From the NCBI GenBank assembly GCA_016706275.1, contig JADJJY010000004.1:1-64000 (forward strand): a stretch of 64,000 nucleotides of DNA, written 5' to 3'. Below are positions 1 through 11,301 of the stretch, in pieces. The stretch's first letter is position 1. Every line of letters starts with the position of its first letter. The stretch comes from Chloracidobacterium sp. Lineage in GTDB: Bacteria; Acidobacteriota; Blastocatellia; Pyrinomonadales; Pyrinomonadaceae. The notes below the pieces were generated by a model. It did not search any database. It worked only from the letters and a program-made list of their open reading frames with translations, and was not told the DNA's origin. A program made the position numbers and the translations under genes.

Positions 1-246
1 ACGATAAAACGAAACGATTTGGTGGCTTTGAACATAACTAAAATATCCGTAAACGGACTAGCTCCTCTTGGTTTTAGCGGGCCATTGCGGCCTCCCGGCA
101 GAATTTGCAATCGAAATGCGCCCTAACCTAGCAAGGTGAAAGTGGCAAAAAGCGCGGACTGCGGCCAATGAAATTTATCAAACTAATTTTCTAAACGATT
201 TGAGTGGATTATAAGTGTTTTGGGAGCAAAGTCAACCCCTAAAGCA
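1..246. other. No gene recognised
   Basis: This stretch has stop codons in all frames and no recognisable RNA gene or promoter. It lies downstream of the minus-strand gene ending at 426 and beyond that gene's terminator. Confidence 0.6.
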
Positions 247-367
247 GTTGTCGGTTGTCGGTTGTCAGTGGTCAGTTGTCGGATCACTGTTCACTATTCA
301 CTGTTCCTATTCACCATTCACTGTTCTCATTGTTCACTGTTCACTGTTCACTGTTCACTGTTCACTA
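247..367 (+). repeat. Heptamer arrays, two families
   Basis: The first part (247-281) is five units of GTTGTCG and variants (GTTGTCA, GTGGTCA). It runs directly into about eleven units of TTCACTG/TTCACTA with slight drift (about 284-367). Both have an exact 7-bp period. The family resembles in style the short tandemly repeated sequences (STRR) of filamentous cyanobacteria. An open frame over this array is only the repeat read as codons and is not a gene. Confidence 0.85.
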
Positions 368-369
368 AC

Positions 370-396
370 AAAAAAAGGCGGCCCCGAAGAGCCGCC
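370..396 (-). terminator. Rho-independent terminator
   Basis: On the minus strand a GGCGGC/GCCGCC stem with a TTCG-containing loop is followed by seven T. It lies about 30 bp after the stop of the minus-strand gene at 426. Nearly the same hairpin recurs at 4095-4120 and 8546-8575. Confidence 0.85.
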
Positions 397-425
397 AGTC
401 AAAGTTAGACTAAATATCGTCCGGG

Positions 426-3400
426 TTATTGCCCCGCGACAAATTGCAGATCAGCGACGTTGTCATTGACCTGGATGACCTGCGGCGAATAGCTAAACCG
501 TCGCGACCGAACATTGACAACATAGGTCTGGCCGGGCTGGACATCTTCGAACCGGAACGTGCCATTGACTCCGGTCGACACCGTATGCGAAACGCCTCTT
601 TCATCAGTGATGGTCACATTGGCACCACGCACACCACGTCCTTCCGACGTGAGGACACGTCCACCAACTGCAACACCAGAAGCTGTCAGTGGGGTATTGG
701 CCGTGATTATGACACTGACCGTAGCCGTGCCGTTAGCCGGGATGACCCGATCCCACTGATATCCACCAGTGAAATCAAAACTACTGGCCGGCAGGCCCGT
801 ATTGTCAAAGTTTGTCAGACCGGTGTCTGCCAATAAACCAAACACATCCGTAGTTGCAGCAAACGGCCTCACGAGGTATCCGTTAACGGCCGGAGTAAAC
901 GTTCCGTAATCGGCAAACCCTGTGGTCGTATCTGTAACACGCATATAGTTGTTCGGAACTAACAACGTGGCGTTATCAGTGCCCGCGGAACCGTTCACGT
1001 CGAGATCCGCTCCGTGGAACAGACTGATCGTGAGCGGATTGACCGCACTCAGGTTAGTGACCGCCATAGTTAAGACAAGCCGGCCCGTATTAGGCGAAGC
1101 GCTTACAAGCGACAGCGAATTCACCGCCCTAAACAGGCCGCGGTTACCGACATCTGCCCAACCGACAGTGCCATTCGCACCGGAACAGGCCGATCCCGTT
1201 GGAACCGGGAAGAACGACTCTGCAGTATCACCGGATACGCGGAACCACCATCCGTCTTCAAACAAATAGTCGCCGGTCCCGACGCCAGTTAGGTTAACGG
1301 TTTGAGTAGCGTCATAGTGCGACGTTGCGGGTATCACGTATGATGCTCCGCCAGCCGTTAGAGTACAAGCCTGAGATCCCGCCCCGACGGTATCTGTATC
1401 CGTCGCCGAGTTATTACCGGTGTGGGATCGGTCGTCGAACTGCTAACGGTAGCAGTATTTGCGATCGAACCACTGGCGGTGACCGAAACCGACGCAGTTG
1501 CGGTGTAGGTTACAGATCCGCCCACAGGCAAATTAACCGAAGTATCGTTAATATTGCCTGAGCCAGCAGCCGTACAAGTGCCACCACCGGCACCGACGCA
1601 TGTCCATGTTACGCCCGTCAGAGATGCCGGGAACGTGTCCGCTACCGTCGCCCCCGAAACCGCGTCCGGCCCTGCATTCGAAGCCGTAATGGTGTACGTG
1701 GTGGACCCGCCCGGCGTCACCGAGGCAACACCGTCAGTTTTTGTAATGGACAGATCCGCCGACGATAGCTGACATGCCGTGACGGACACGTCATCAACCG
1801 CGCGGCCCTGGAAATTGACCGTTGTATCACCGTCAACGTGGAACCTCAACTCTGTGTTTAGTCCCGCCAGGCTGTCGGCACGTCGTGAGAATGATCCCCA
1901 ACCGGCACTGGCACCGGTATTGACCAAGGGGTTGCCGGGGCCATCAACCATCGTCGCATCCAGGAACTCAAACAGCCTGACCGGCGTTGCCCCGCCAACC
2001 TGTTGGGCATCGACGAACATATGGTCAAACGATGCACTTTCCATTTGATATTTCTGGGCCCAATTAACGGTCACCGGACAGACCATACCAGTCAGATTGA
2101 TCGGCGCCGAGATCAGGTCGTGCGTCGTGGAGACGTTGGAGGTGCCGGTCAGGTTGGTTTTCCAGCAATTGGTGCCGCTAGTACAAGTTGTAAATGCGGC
2201 AAGCGGGTTTGGTCGTTGTGGTCGCAGGCGAATTTGGAGTGCCCAGTGCCCACTGATCGCCTGTTCCGGAGTGGGTAAATCCGGCGGCCCCGCTCTCAAA
2301 ATCGCTGCTAAATACAGTCGTGCGGGCATAGCCAGCCGGACACGCCGGTGGCGGCGGCTCTTCGCAGACGGTCATACTCCACCCCGTCAAGGTACCGCCG
2401 TTGGCATCAGCCGTATCATCATACAGATCGAGCGTCCATGTACCGCCGGCATTTACGCCGTCAAACCACTTGAGGCGATAGGCTAATTCGGGTTTAATGT
2501 TGATACCCTTCAGAACCGTAAACGCGGGCGTTAACCCAGCCTCATCATCAATCGTAGTATCCATCTGAGCCTGCCCGCCCGCTGCGCCAGCTCCGATGTC
2601 AGTAAACAGGCCGTTATCATTACCCGCCGGTGAACGCAGGTGAGCATCGATCTGCCCCATCACGGCGTGATTAAGCTGGACACTAACGTCAACGTCGGCA
2701 ATACGCGGGTTGCCCGGTACGGTAATAGTCGAGCTGACCAATGCGGCTCCCGGACCTATGGTTTTTGGCACATCCGTACTGGTATAGGTCGTACAGTTGA
2801 CGCCCTCATTTACCTTTGGAAATACCGTGACATTTAGGTTATACGTCGCCGTCGGCCGCCGGTGGCCGCTGTGGCTGAGTCAACAAACGCATAGTATGTA
2901 CCGGCCGTCTTGACCGTCATAAATAAGGCTTCGGACGGCCGTAACGGGTTTGCCCCTTCCGCTGCCCCGGCGTCATCGACGACGAGGATCTGATTGGCAG
3001 CATCACCAAATAACGCCATCCCGAGACGTCCGTTCCATACGACGAGATCATCTTCCGGATCCAGGTCCATACTTAAATAAACGGTATCACCAGCATTTAG
3101 AGTCATGCTGTACCAATCCTGCTCGGTCGCCGCCGCCGGATTTCTCGCGCCACTAACATGGCCGCTGGCGGGCAGAACATTGGCTGTCGCGGGCGTATCG
3201 TTTCCCTCGACCTCCGGGGTCGGAGCTGCGCTCTGTGTCTTTACGTAGAGTTCGTAGTACCGTTCCGAGGAGGTACCTGCCGTAAAATCATTGACCTTGA
3301 GAAAATATGTTCCGGTCGATGGTATTATCGCTCCGGCGATCGACGAAGATGTACTGCTAAACGAACCATTGTCATCGTCAAATTCGTTTACTGTCGTCCC

Positions 3401-3898
3401 ATCAGAATTCAAAAGCGTCAGTTGGCTGTCGGTACTACTGCCGGCGGACGCGCTAGTCATAACCGCGGCGTAAACCCTATCCCCAGCCGTTGCACTAAAT
3501 GAATAGAAATCAATGTCGCCATTAGGAAAGAGGTTACCCCGGACCCTTGCCGGTACGGCGATGGGTGAGGCGGTGGCCGACGTACCATTTGGCTCGACAT
3601 CCAATGACGGTGTCGCCAAAGGCTGGTCGGCGGCGGCCGGAGTCATCTCTGTTTTCGATAAACCACGGTGATCGAGATCTGTCGGCACGAGGCTTGGATC
3701 AATCGAAATGACGTCAACCGAGCCGCCGGTATCGATCTTCCCGCCCTTTTGAAATTGTGAACTTAACTCCTTGTCGGTCTGAGCACCGGTCCGCATGCTC
3801 TGCAGCGGAAACGCCAGCAACGCAAAGATCGTGACAAAACAAAATAGGACTATCATCCATGGTTTCGGGTGCGAAATACGGTCGATCAACTCTTTCAT
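426..3898 (-). pseudogene. Large secreted multidomain protein, split by three frameshifts
   Basis: Four overlapping reading frames are collinear pieces of one protein. Correcting a missing G in the G run at 2854-2855, an extra T in the T run at 2208-2210 and a missing C near 1418 restores one frame of about 1157 codons. The net length then divides by three. The start is the ATG at 3898, with GGAGG 6 bp upstream, followed by a membrane/signal segment (about residues 14-32). Domains in order: two PPC (pre-peptidase C-terminal) domains (about 99-350), a P/Homo B proprotein-convertase-type domain (about 380-505), a cysteine-containing beta region, a DUF11 repeat (about 710-833) and a C-terminal carboxypeptidase-regulatory-like module (about 1070-1157). 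No protease catalytic domain is visible. It is probably cell-surface or extracellular. All three slips are in homopolymers, so sequencing error and true decay both remain possible. Confidence 0.75.
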
Positions 3899-4094
3899 CT
3901 GTATCCTCCGGGTAAATATGTAAAAAAGTGGCCTACTCAAGCTCACGTCCAAGATCTTGGACATAAGTGAAATGCACGTTAGTTAGCACATAAAACAGCT
4001 AATTTCACAAATAGTAGTTAATAAATCGTATTTTGGCAAGGTTATCGCTTGTTCGAGGCTCCGTGGACTGGTGCAGTTAAAACCGGTGTGACGT

Positions 4095-4120
4095 AAAAAA
4101 GGCGGCTCCGAAGAACCGCC
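4095..4120 (-). terminator. Rho-independent terminator
   Basis: Read on the minus strand, a GGCGGTTC-TTCG-GAGCCGCC hairpin is followed by six T. It lies 30 bp past the stop of the gene ending at 4150. The right half carries one mismatch relative to the copies at 370 and 8546. Confidence 0.8.
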
Positions 4121-4149
4121 AGTCTATAGTTAGTAACGTTGCCGTTCGG

Positions 4150-7100
4150 TTATTGTCCCGCTATAAAGCTCAGATCAGCGATATTGTCATTTACGACAAC
4201 GGTCTGGGGACTATACATAAACCGCCGCGACCGGATGCTGACGATATAGGTCTGGCCCGGCTCGACATCGTCAAACCGGAACATACCATACGCTCCGGTA
4301 ACTACATTTCGCATCGTCCCGTCCATACTGGTCATCGTGACCACGGCACCACGCAGCCCGCGTCCCTCACCGGCCATTACCCGGCCGCCGACACTGACAC
4401 CCGCTGCAGTCGTTACCCCAAGCTCATCCGCACCAATATCAGGAATACCGCCAGCGAGGGGAGCAAAGTCGGTAAGGCCGATGATCGAGCGGATCTGTCC
4501 GTCAAAGTCATCTAAAACGCTAACAGCAATTCCTTTATCGAGAACAGGGCTTACTGGGGAAAACTTTAGATGAAGATTAGTTAGCGGGTCGACAAATCCC
4601 GGGTCAACTTCGCCAAGTGTTATCGAATTGGCGTCATCAGCCACAGCCGCACCCCAGAGGGCAACGGTTGCATAGTCGGTTCCTGCAGCCGCAGTTAATG
4701 AACCGCTACGGAACCCGCCGTCATTTGCACCGGTCGAGAAGAAGTCGTTGTAATTTGAATTAAGATTTACAAACGTCGTCGTGACCATGCCGATAGCATA
4801 GCTCTTGGCATTGACGCCGCCGCCGGACGCGACCTGTGTGGTATAGAAGATGTTGTTAAACAGTTCAACCGTTGGGTCAGTGCCGGTAACGGCAATACCA
4901 AAACTCGGTGATTGAGTCGCTACCGTGCCTCTGTCGCCGGTATTTGCAACCGAGTTGTAATAGAGCCGTGTGCTTGAGCCGGTCGCACCGACAACAAAGA
5001 TTCCCGCGACGATATCAGGCGAGGTCGCCGGAGAGGTGACACCCGTGATCATATTGTTGGCGATCGTGTTTGCACCGCCGACATCTCCCGCAACCGTGAT
5101 ACCAGCCGCCGAGAAACCGACCGCGCTCAGGCTTGAAACACCATTGATCTTGTTTCTTGCGACTAGCGCATTTGTGATACCGCCGCTTGTGGTGCCGGTT
5201 GTATCTACGCCCTGCGTGCCGACTGCAATACCGATACCGTCTGCCGATTCAGTCGTCGAAATGCCATTGATGCTGTTCTGGGTGATCTGAATGCCGTTGT
5301 CGTTGAAGACCATGATACCGACACGGCGGATGCGGTCAGTCGCAACAGCCGAAGTTTCGTTCATCGTAATGACAGTTCCCGTGTTCGGGTTAGCCAAGCT
5401 CGCGCCAGCTGAATAGATCCCGAAGATGGCCCGTTTGACCGAACAGTTTTCGACACGGTTGTTGTCGTTATCCGTTCCGACAGTTCCTACGGTATTACCA
5501 CCGAAGGCCAAGCCGATAAGCGTGGTCGTAGGATCTTGTCCCAGAATATTGACGTTGCGAACCGTGTTATTCTGGGCCCCGCTAACCCCAGATAAGAAGA
5601 CCATGACCGCAGCGCCCGTTCCGACATTCGTATTTTGAATGGTCAATTCACGGAGCGCGGCGTTGCCGCCTACGCCCGTCGCGGTCGCACCGGTAGTGGA
5701 ACCGTCAACGGTCACGCGATCTGTTCCGTTGAATCTGATCAACGCTCCTGTATTACTGCCCGTGATCGTGCGCGGCGCTCCGCTCGGTTTGATCAAGACG
5801 TTAAAACCGCCCGCAATTTCATTGAGTGCATTAGTGCCCAATTCACCGGTCAGATCCGCAGTAATATTGATCGTGATATTGCCGGATGCTCCACCCAGAT
5901 TAATTGCTTCAAATATACCGCCCGCGTTAGTTAAAGACGGATAGTTTCCGCCGGAACCAACCGTGTATGTTCCGTTAAATGGCGGCGGAACATCGCCGAT
6001 GGTCAATGTTGCCGGATTTGTTCCCGTAATTGTTGTGCCGACCGGACTTGATAACGTTAAGACTACTGTTTCAGCCGGATCAGAAACTAAATCGGTACAA
6101 AGCGGTATGGTGAATGTTTTTGCCGCACCATCGCCATTCGCCCAGTTTAATGTTCCGCTGGCAGCCACATAATCTCCGCCCGCTCCGCATGTTCCGGCCG
6201 TTGCTGTTCCCGGACTGGTCGCGTAATTTACTGCAACTGCTCCGGTTACACCGCCAACACGGTTAACCGTAATTGTAACGGTTGTGCCTTCGTTGCTTGC
6301 ATATGTTCCTGAACTGAATTGTAATGTTCCGGGACCGGCAAGCGTAATTTCATCGGCTCCGATGTCGGTTGCACCTGCACGAGCATCTCCGTCAATATCA
6401 TCGGTAACTCCGGCAATCAAAAGTCCGGCACTTTCATTTGGCGAAATTGAACCAATATGCAAATCGGTTGCTGAAAGATACTGAGGGTCGGCCTGGATCG
6501 AACCTACATCCTGGGCCGGAGTAATTGCCGCTTGCCAGTTTGCGAGTGTAGCAAAGAACGTGGTTCCCAGTGACGCAGTTCCGATCGTACCGGTGCGTGC
6601 TGTTAGGTTGGCCGCGGGGAAGTAGTAATTATTGTTACTCAAGCCGCCCGTGCCAAATGCAAAGGTAGCTGTCTGAACCTGAATGTTTGCGCTAAGCAAC
6701 GCAGGAGCAGACGAAGAAAAAACATCATTGTAAAGACTATTGTTCCTTACCGTCAAATTGGTCGGCGTGTTGGCAATACGCAAATTAACATTTGTCTGAG
6801 TTGGCGTACCTGCACCTGCGTTCGGATCAGAATCGCCGGCCATCCGGACAGAATTAAAGACGATCCGGTCGCCGTTTCCGGCAGCAATACCAATACCTAC
6901 GCCGGTATCGCCTGCAGTTCCATTGGCATTTACGTTATAAACAAAATTGTTAGCTACTAGGTTATTGGTCGCATTTGCACCGTCGGTAACAGCAAGTAAA
7001 ACGCCAACCGAGGAGAAAGTACGCTCTTCGATCACATCATGGACGATGTTTCTCGTAACCGTATAATTTGAACCTGCTAATGTACCCGGGGCACCTGCCC

Positions 7101-8385
7101 AGCTTTCAACACCCAAGGCAATACCTACACGGTCAGCACCGCCGGTTGAATTGGCAAAATCACCGCCGACAAACTGAACCGTGTTGCGGCTGATCGTAGC
7201 CCCGGTGTCTGACTGCATAAAAATACCGACTTTGCCGATCTGGTCCGCGCCAAACGCGGCGGGGCCAATAATATTGTCCGTAATAACCGGGCTGATATTG
7301 AAATTAGTTATCAATCCTCGCGTCACAATGCCGTAACGAGATCTGATGATCCGGTTGGCAATAAACGAATTGTTGTCATTATCATTTCCATCCGCGGCAG
7401 ACGTACTGATCGTAGTTCCCCCCATGTAGATGCCGATCGTACTGTTAGTACCAGTGTTCTGCGTCGCTCCGCAAGCAATCTCAAGGTTTCGCACGACGTT
7501 ATTGCTGGCTCCGTTGCCCGCAACAACGCTGGCCAGCCATACCGCAGCGGTTGCCGCAGATGTACTGCTATTTGTGACTGTTAAATCACGAGTCGTACCG
7601 GTTCCGCCGAGGCGCCCGTCAATAGTCACATTGTCGGCACCGTTAAGTTTGATGATCGCACCGATAATATTACCGGTGATCGTCCGCGCCGCTCCGACCG
7701 GATATACATTTACGCCGGTATATGATGCCGGAGCCACTGTTCCCGAGTTCAACGAGGCACTTGCCGTTTCAGTCGTGTTGCCGCAAACCTCGACGTTGAT
7801 CGCTCCGGTATGAATGACACCAAGATTGATAGCATCGAAAGCCGCTTGAAGAGTCGCATAAGCGGTTGGCACGCCAACTGCGGTTCCACTGGTTGATTCG
7901 ACCTCGATCGGGCCTGCGGTGGCACAAGTTGGTGCCAGTATCTGTCCGCGTATCTCACCGCCAGGGAAACCACTGGAATGAACGTTAAAATACATGCCGC
8001 CGGCCTGTAGGGTAGCGAGTTGTCCGGCGGTGATAGCAAATGTCTGCGTGTGCGTGCCGGAAGTCGCAAGTGGAAAACCTGCAAAAGGAAATGTGACCGG
8101 CCCGTTTAGCCCGACCGCCTGAGTGTGTATGTGAGCCGCGGTAGCAGCCGTGCCGAGTCCCGAAAACCCAAAGTACGCGGTGATCGATGTTTGAGCATCG
8201 TTCACTTCCACATAGCCATATCCTGTCGCAGTCGATCCAGTTGGCGGCACCTCCTGTGCACCGCTAAAGACAGCCGTAAAACGCTGGCCAGCAAATGCGG
8301 TCGATGCAAAGATCAGAAATGCGGCAACAAATGCAAAACTAGTAATACCGCGAACGAGACGATTTGAGCTTTTCGATGCAAACAT
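4150..8385 (-). CDS. Giant secreted CHRD / beta-helix / Calx-beta protein
   Basis: This 1411-residue exported protein has an N-terminal signal segment (about residues 10-32, ending before AFAGQR). Domains in order: a CHRD domain (about 33-152, with AHIH and the GEIRGQI ending), a first parallel beta-helix region rich in N-N-x-V/I turns (about 165-675), a Calx-beta domain (about 683-802), a second beta-helix homologous to the first (about 805-1320), and a C-terminal carboxypeptidase-regulatory-like module (about 1325-1411). The two helix halves share phrases such as PRTITG and NDNDNN, so the gene probably arose by internal duplication. The start at 8385 has a GAGAGGA ribosome site. The C-terminal module and terminator are closely related to those of the gene ending at 426. 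Role unknown; surface adhesion or matrix structure is likely from the architecture. No enzyme active site is evident. Confidence 0.85.
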   Translation of the reverse strand: MFASKSSNRLVRGITSFAFVAAFLIFASTAFAGQRFTAVFSGAQEVPPTGSTATGYGYVEVNDAQTSITAYFGFSGLGTAATAAHIHTQAVGLNGPVTFPFAGFPLATSGTHTQTFAITAGQLATLQAGGMYFNVHSSGFPGGEIRGQILAPTCATAGPIEVESTSGTAVGVPTAYATLQAAFDAINLGVIHTGAINVEVCGNTTETASASLNSGTVAPASYTGVNVYPVGAARTITGNIIGAIIKLNGADNVTIDGRLGGTGTTRDLTVTNSSTSAATAAVWLASVVAGNGASNNVVRNLEIACGATQNTGTNSTIGIYMGGTTISTSAADGNDNDNNSFIANRIIRSRYGIVTRGLITNFNISPVITDNIIGPAAFGADQIGKVGIFMQSDTGATISRNTVQFVGGDFANSTGGADRVGIALGVESWAGAPGTLAGSNYTVTRNIVHDVIEERTFSSVGVLLAVTDGANATNNLVANNFVYNVNANGTAGDTGVGIGIAAGNGDRIVFNSVRMAGDSDPNAGAGTPTQTNVNLRIANTPTNLTVRNNSLYNDVFSSSAPALLSANIQVQTATFAFGTGGLSNNNYYFPAANLTARTGTIGTASLGTTFFATLANWQAAITPAQDVGSIQADPQYLSATDLHIGSISPNESAGLLIAGVTDDIDGDARAGATDIGADEITLAGPGTLQFSSGTYASNEGTTVTITVNRVGGVTGAVAVNYATSPGTATAGTCGAGGDYVAASGTLNWANGDGAAKTFTIPLCTDLVSDPAETVVLTLSSPVGTTITGTNPATLTIGDVPPPFNGTYTVGSGGNYPSLTNAGGIFEAINLGGASGNITINITADLTGELGTNALNEIAGGFNVLIKPSGAPRTITGSNTGALIRFNGTDRVTVDGSTTGATATGVGGNAALRELTIQNTNVGTGAAVMVFLSGVSGAQNNTVRNVNILGQDPTTTLIGLAFGGNTVGTVGTDNDNNRVENCSVKRAIFGIYSAGASLANPNTGTVITMNETSAVATDRIRRVGIMVFNDNGIQITQNSINGISTTESADGIGIAVGTQGVDTTGTTSGGITNALVARNKINGVSSLSAVGFSAAGITVAGDVGGANTIANNMITGVTSPATSPDIVAGIFVVGATGSSTRLYYNSVANTGDRGTVATQSPSFGIAVTGTDPTVELFNNIFYTTQVASGGGVNAKSYAIGMVTTTFVNLNSNYNDFFSTGANDGGFRSGSLTAAAGTDYATVALWGAAVADDANSITLGEVDPGFVDPLTNLHLKFSPVSPVLDKGIAVSVLDDFDGQIRSIIGLTDFAPLAGGIPDIGADELGVTTAAGVSVGGRVMAGEGRGLRGAVVTMTSMDGTMRNVVTGAYGMFRFDDVEPGQTYIVSIRSRRFMYSPQTVVVNDNIADLSFIAGQ

Positions 8386-8545
8386 GGATTTAGTCCTCTC
8401 CCTTTGTAAAAAGAAACATTACCGGCCAAATCAGCTTGCATATGAGACAAGCGATCGGCCAATTTCGAGTATCAGGTGTTACAACAAATTTGTTTATTAG
8501 TATAAAGCGTACTTTTTAATTGTCAACAAAATTGCCTGCGCAAAC

Positions 8546-8575
8546 AAAAAGGCGGCTCCGAAGAGCCGCCTTTTT
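8546..8575 (-). terminator. Terminator of the atpDC unit
   Basis: A perfect GGCGGCTC/GAGCCGCC hairpin with a TTCG-type loop is flanked by A and T runs on both sides, so it can act in both directions. It lies 22 bp past the atpC stop and closes that transcript. Confidence 0.85.
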
Positions 8576-8597
8576 ATAAATTATATTGAGTCGATTG

Positions 8598-8996
8598 TTA
8601 CTTACTCGACGCTAGTTGTATTCGTGTTTGTGCGTGATCGAGGGCTTCACGGGTGGATTCGTTTTCTTCGACGGATGCCTGTCCGGCAGCGGAAAGTGCC
8701 TTTTCGGCAGTTTCGCGAGCCGCTTTTGCGGCATCGACGTCGATCTCGTCAGCACTCTCGGCAGTATCGACCAACACCGAAACCGTGCCGCCGCTGACCT
8801 CGACAAATCCGCCCGAAACGGCAAATTTATCACCGCCGCCTTTCTGCGTATAGCTCAAAATACCCGGCTTTAGAGCCGAGACGAGCGACGCGTGATTAGG
8901 CAAAATACCGGCCTCACCCGACACCGTCGGGACCGTGACGGAATCGACCTCGGCATCGAGGACACGTTTTTCAGGAGTGACGATCTCTAATTTCAT
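8598..8996 (-). CDS. atpC: F1 ATP synthase epsilon subunit
   Basis: The 132-residue protein matches the epsilon subunit: an N-terminal beta-sandwich (about 1-85, with MKLEIVTPEK, GEAGILPNHA and the GGFVEV strand) and an alpha-helical hairpin (about 88-132). In the F1 sector it links rotor to catalytic head and can inhibit ATP hydrolysis. It follows atpD in the same direction. The 84-bp gap is filled by two inverted heptamer arrays, and the array ends six bases before this start codon, leaving no visible Shine-Dalgarno site. The other F1Fo genes are not in the window, so the ATP synthase genes are split, with atpDC standing alone. Confidence 0.95.
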   Translation of the reverse strand: MKLEIVTPEKRVLDAEVDSVTVPTVSGEAGILPNHASLVSALKPGILSYTQKGGGDKFAVSGGFVEVSGGTVSVLVDTAESADEIDVDAAKAARETAEKALSAAGQASVEENESTREALDHAQTRIQLASSK

Positions 8997-9002
8997 AATT
9001 CA

Positions 9003-9074
9003 ATTACGAATTACGAATCATGAATTACGAGCTACGATCCAAAACATCGTAATTCGTAATTCTTAATTCGTAAT
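9003..9074. repeat. Inverted heptamer arrays between atpD and atpC
   Basis: Five units of ATTACGA and variants (9003-9037) face four units of TCGTAAT/TCTTAAT (9047-9074), which are the reverse complement. The arms can fold into a hairpin of about 28 bp with a 9-base loop in the atpD-atpC mRNA. The arm next to atpC ends within seven bases of its start codon. Confidence 0.85.
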
Positions 9075-9080
9075 TTGCCG

Positions 9081-10682
<1,602 letters not shown>

Positions 10683-10757
10683 AGGGGGCAGTATTATTCG
10701 ATGGTGCTATAGGGTATTATTTTCTAAACAGCCATGATTTGTTGTATGATTTAATTT

Positions 10758-10997
10758 GTGAGAGACAGTAAAGTAATAAACATTGACCCCGATATTTTGG
10801 GAGGAACGCCGGTATTCGCTGGAACTCGCGTACCTGTTGAAAGCCTCTTTGACCATTTAGAGGATGGCGTTTCGATCGATGAGTTTCTTAGTGATTTCCC
10901 GACGGTCACACGTGACCAAGCTGTGGAAGTTTTGGAAATAGCTGGTGAGGTATTAACATCGAGCAAATTTGAATCGATATATGAAACTGTTGCTTGA
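10758..10997 (+). CDS. DUF433 antitoxin-like protein
   Basis: This 79-residue protein shows the DUF433 signature: INIDPDILGGTPVFAGTRVP near the N-terminus, then LFDHLEDG and DFPTVTRDQAVEVLE. Family members are helix-turn-helix-like proteins often found as the antitoxin of VapBC-type pairs (the VapB45 group). It overlaps the next gene, a DUF5615 PIN-like protein, by 17 bp, as expected for a coupled antitoxin-toxin operon. The start is GTG at 10758. There is no ribosome site, and a TATGAT hexamer at 10745-10750 ends seven bases before the start, so the mRNA may be leaderless. Confidence 0.85.
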   Translation: MRDSKVINIDPDILGGTPVFAGTRVPVESLFDHLEDGVSIDEFLSDFPTVTRDQAVEVLEIAGEVLTSSKFESIYETVA

Positions 10998-11301
10998 CGA
11001 AAACCTGCCGGGCAAACTCAAAAATGACTTTGTAGGTTTTGAGGCGTATACAGTTCGTGACATGAACTGGAATGGAATTAGCAATGGTAGATTACTAAGT
11101 CTAATGATCGAGAATAGCTTTGACGTACTATTGACTTTTGATAAGAATCTCCAGCATCAACAAAATTTTGAAAAGTATCCCGTCGCGGTAATACTTCTCA
11201 CTGCACCTTCAAATCAATATAAGTATCTTTCACCGCTTGTTGATCAAATTAAAACCAAATTGGGCAATCTTAAGATAGGCATATCTATTGTCGGAAAATA
11301 A
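10981..11301 (+). CDS. DUF5615 PIN-like toxin
   Basis: This 106-residue protein begins [10 protein letters not shown], the typical start of DUF5615/Mut7-C-like PIN-fold nucleases, with the acidic D6-E7 pair and a second motif [10 protein letters not shown]. Such proteins are predicted Mg-dependent RNases and usually pair with DUF433. I chose the ATG at 10981; an in-frame TTG at 10969 is also possible. It overlaps the antitoxin by 17 bp and its end overlaps the putative phoH start by 14 bp. Toxicity is inferred from the family and arrangement. Confidence 0.82.
   Translation: MKLLLDENLPGKLKNDFVGFEAYTVRDMNWNGISNGRLLSLMIENSFDVLLTFDKNLQHQQNFEKYPVAVILLTAPSNQYKYLSPLVDQIKTKLGNLKIGISIVGK

Noticed and set aside
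247..367. A CRISPR array
   Set aside because: Units are 7 bp without spacers and no cas gene is in the window.
215..469. An 84-residue plus-strand reading frame over the heptamers
   Set aside because: It is the repeat translated (SLFTVHC units), followed by sequence antisense to a real gene; no independent support.
426..2771. Three separate minus-strand genes ending at 426, 1358 and 2178
   Set aside because: They are collinear pieces of one protein; single-base corrections restore one frame and the domains run on without a break.
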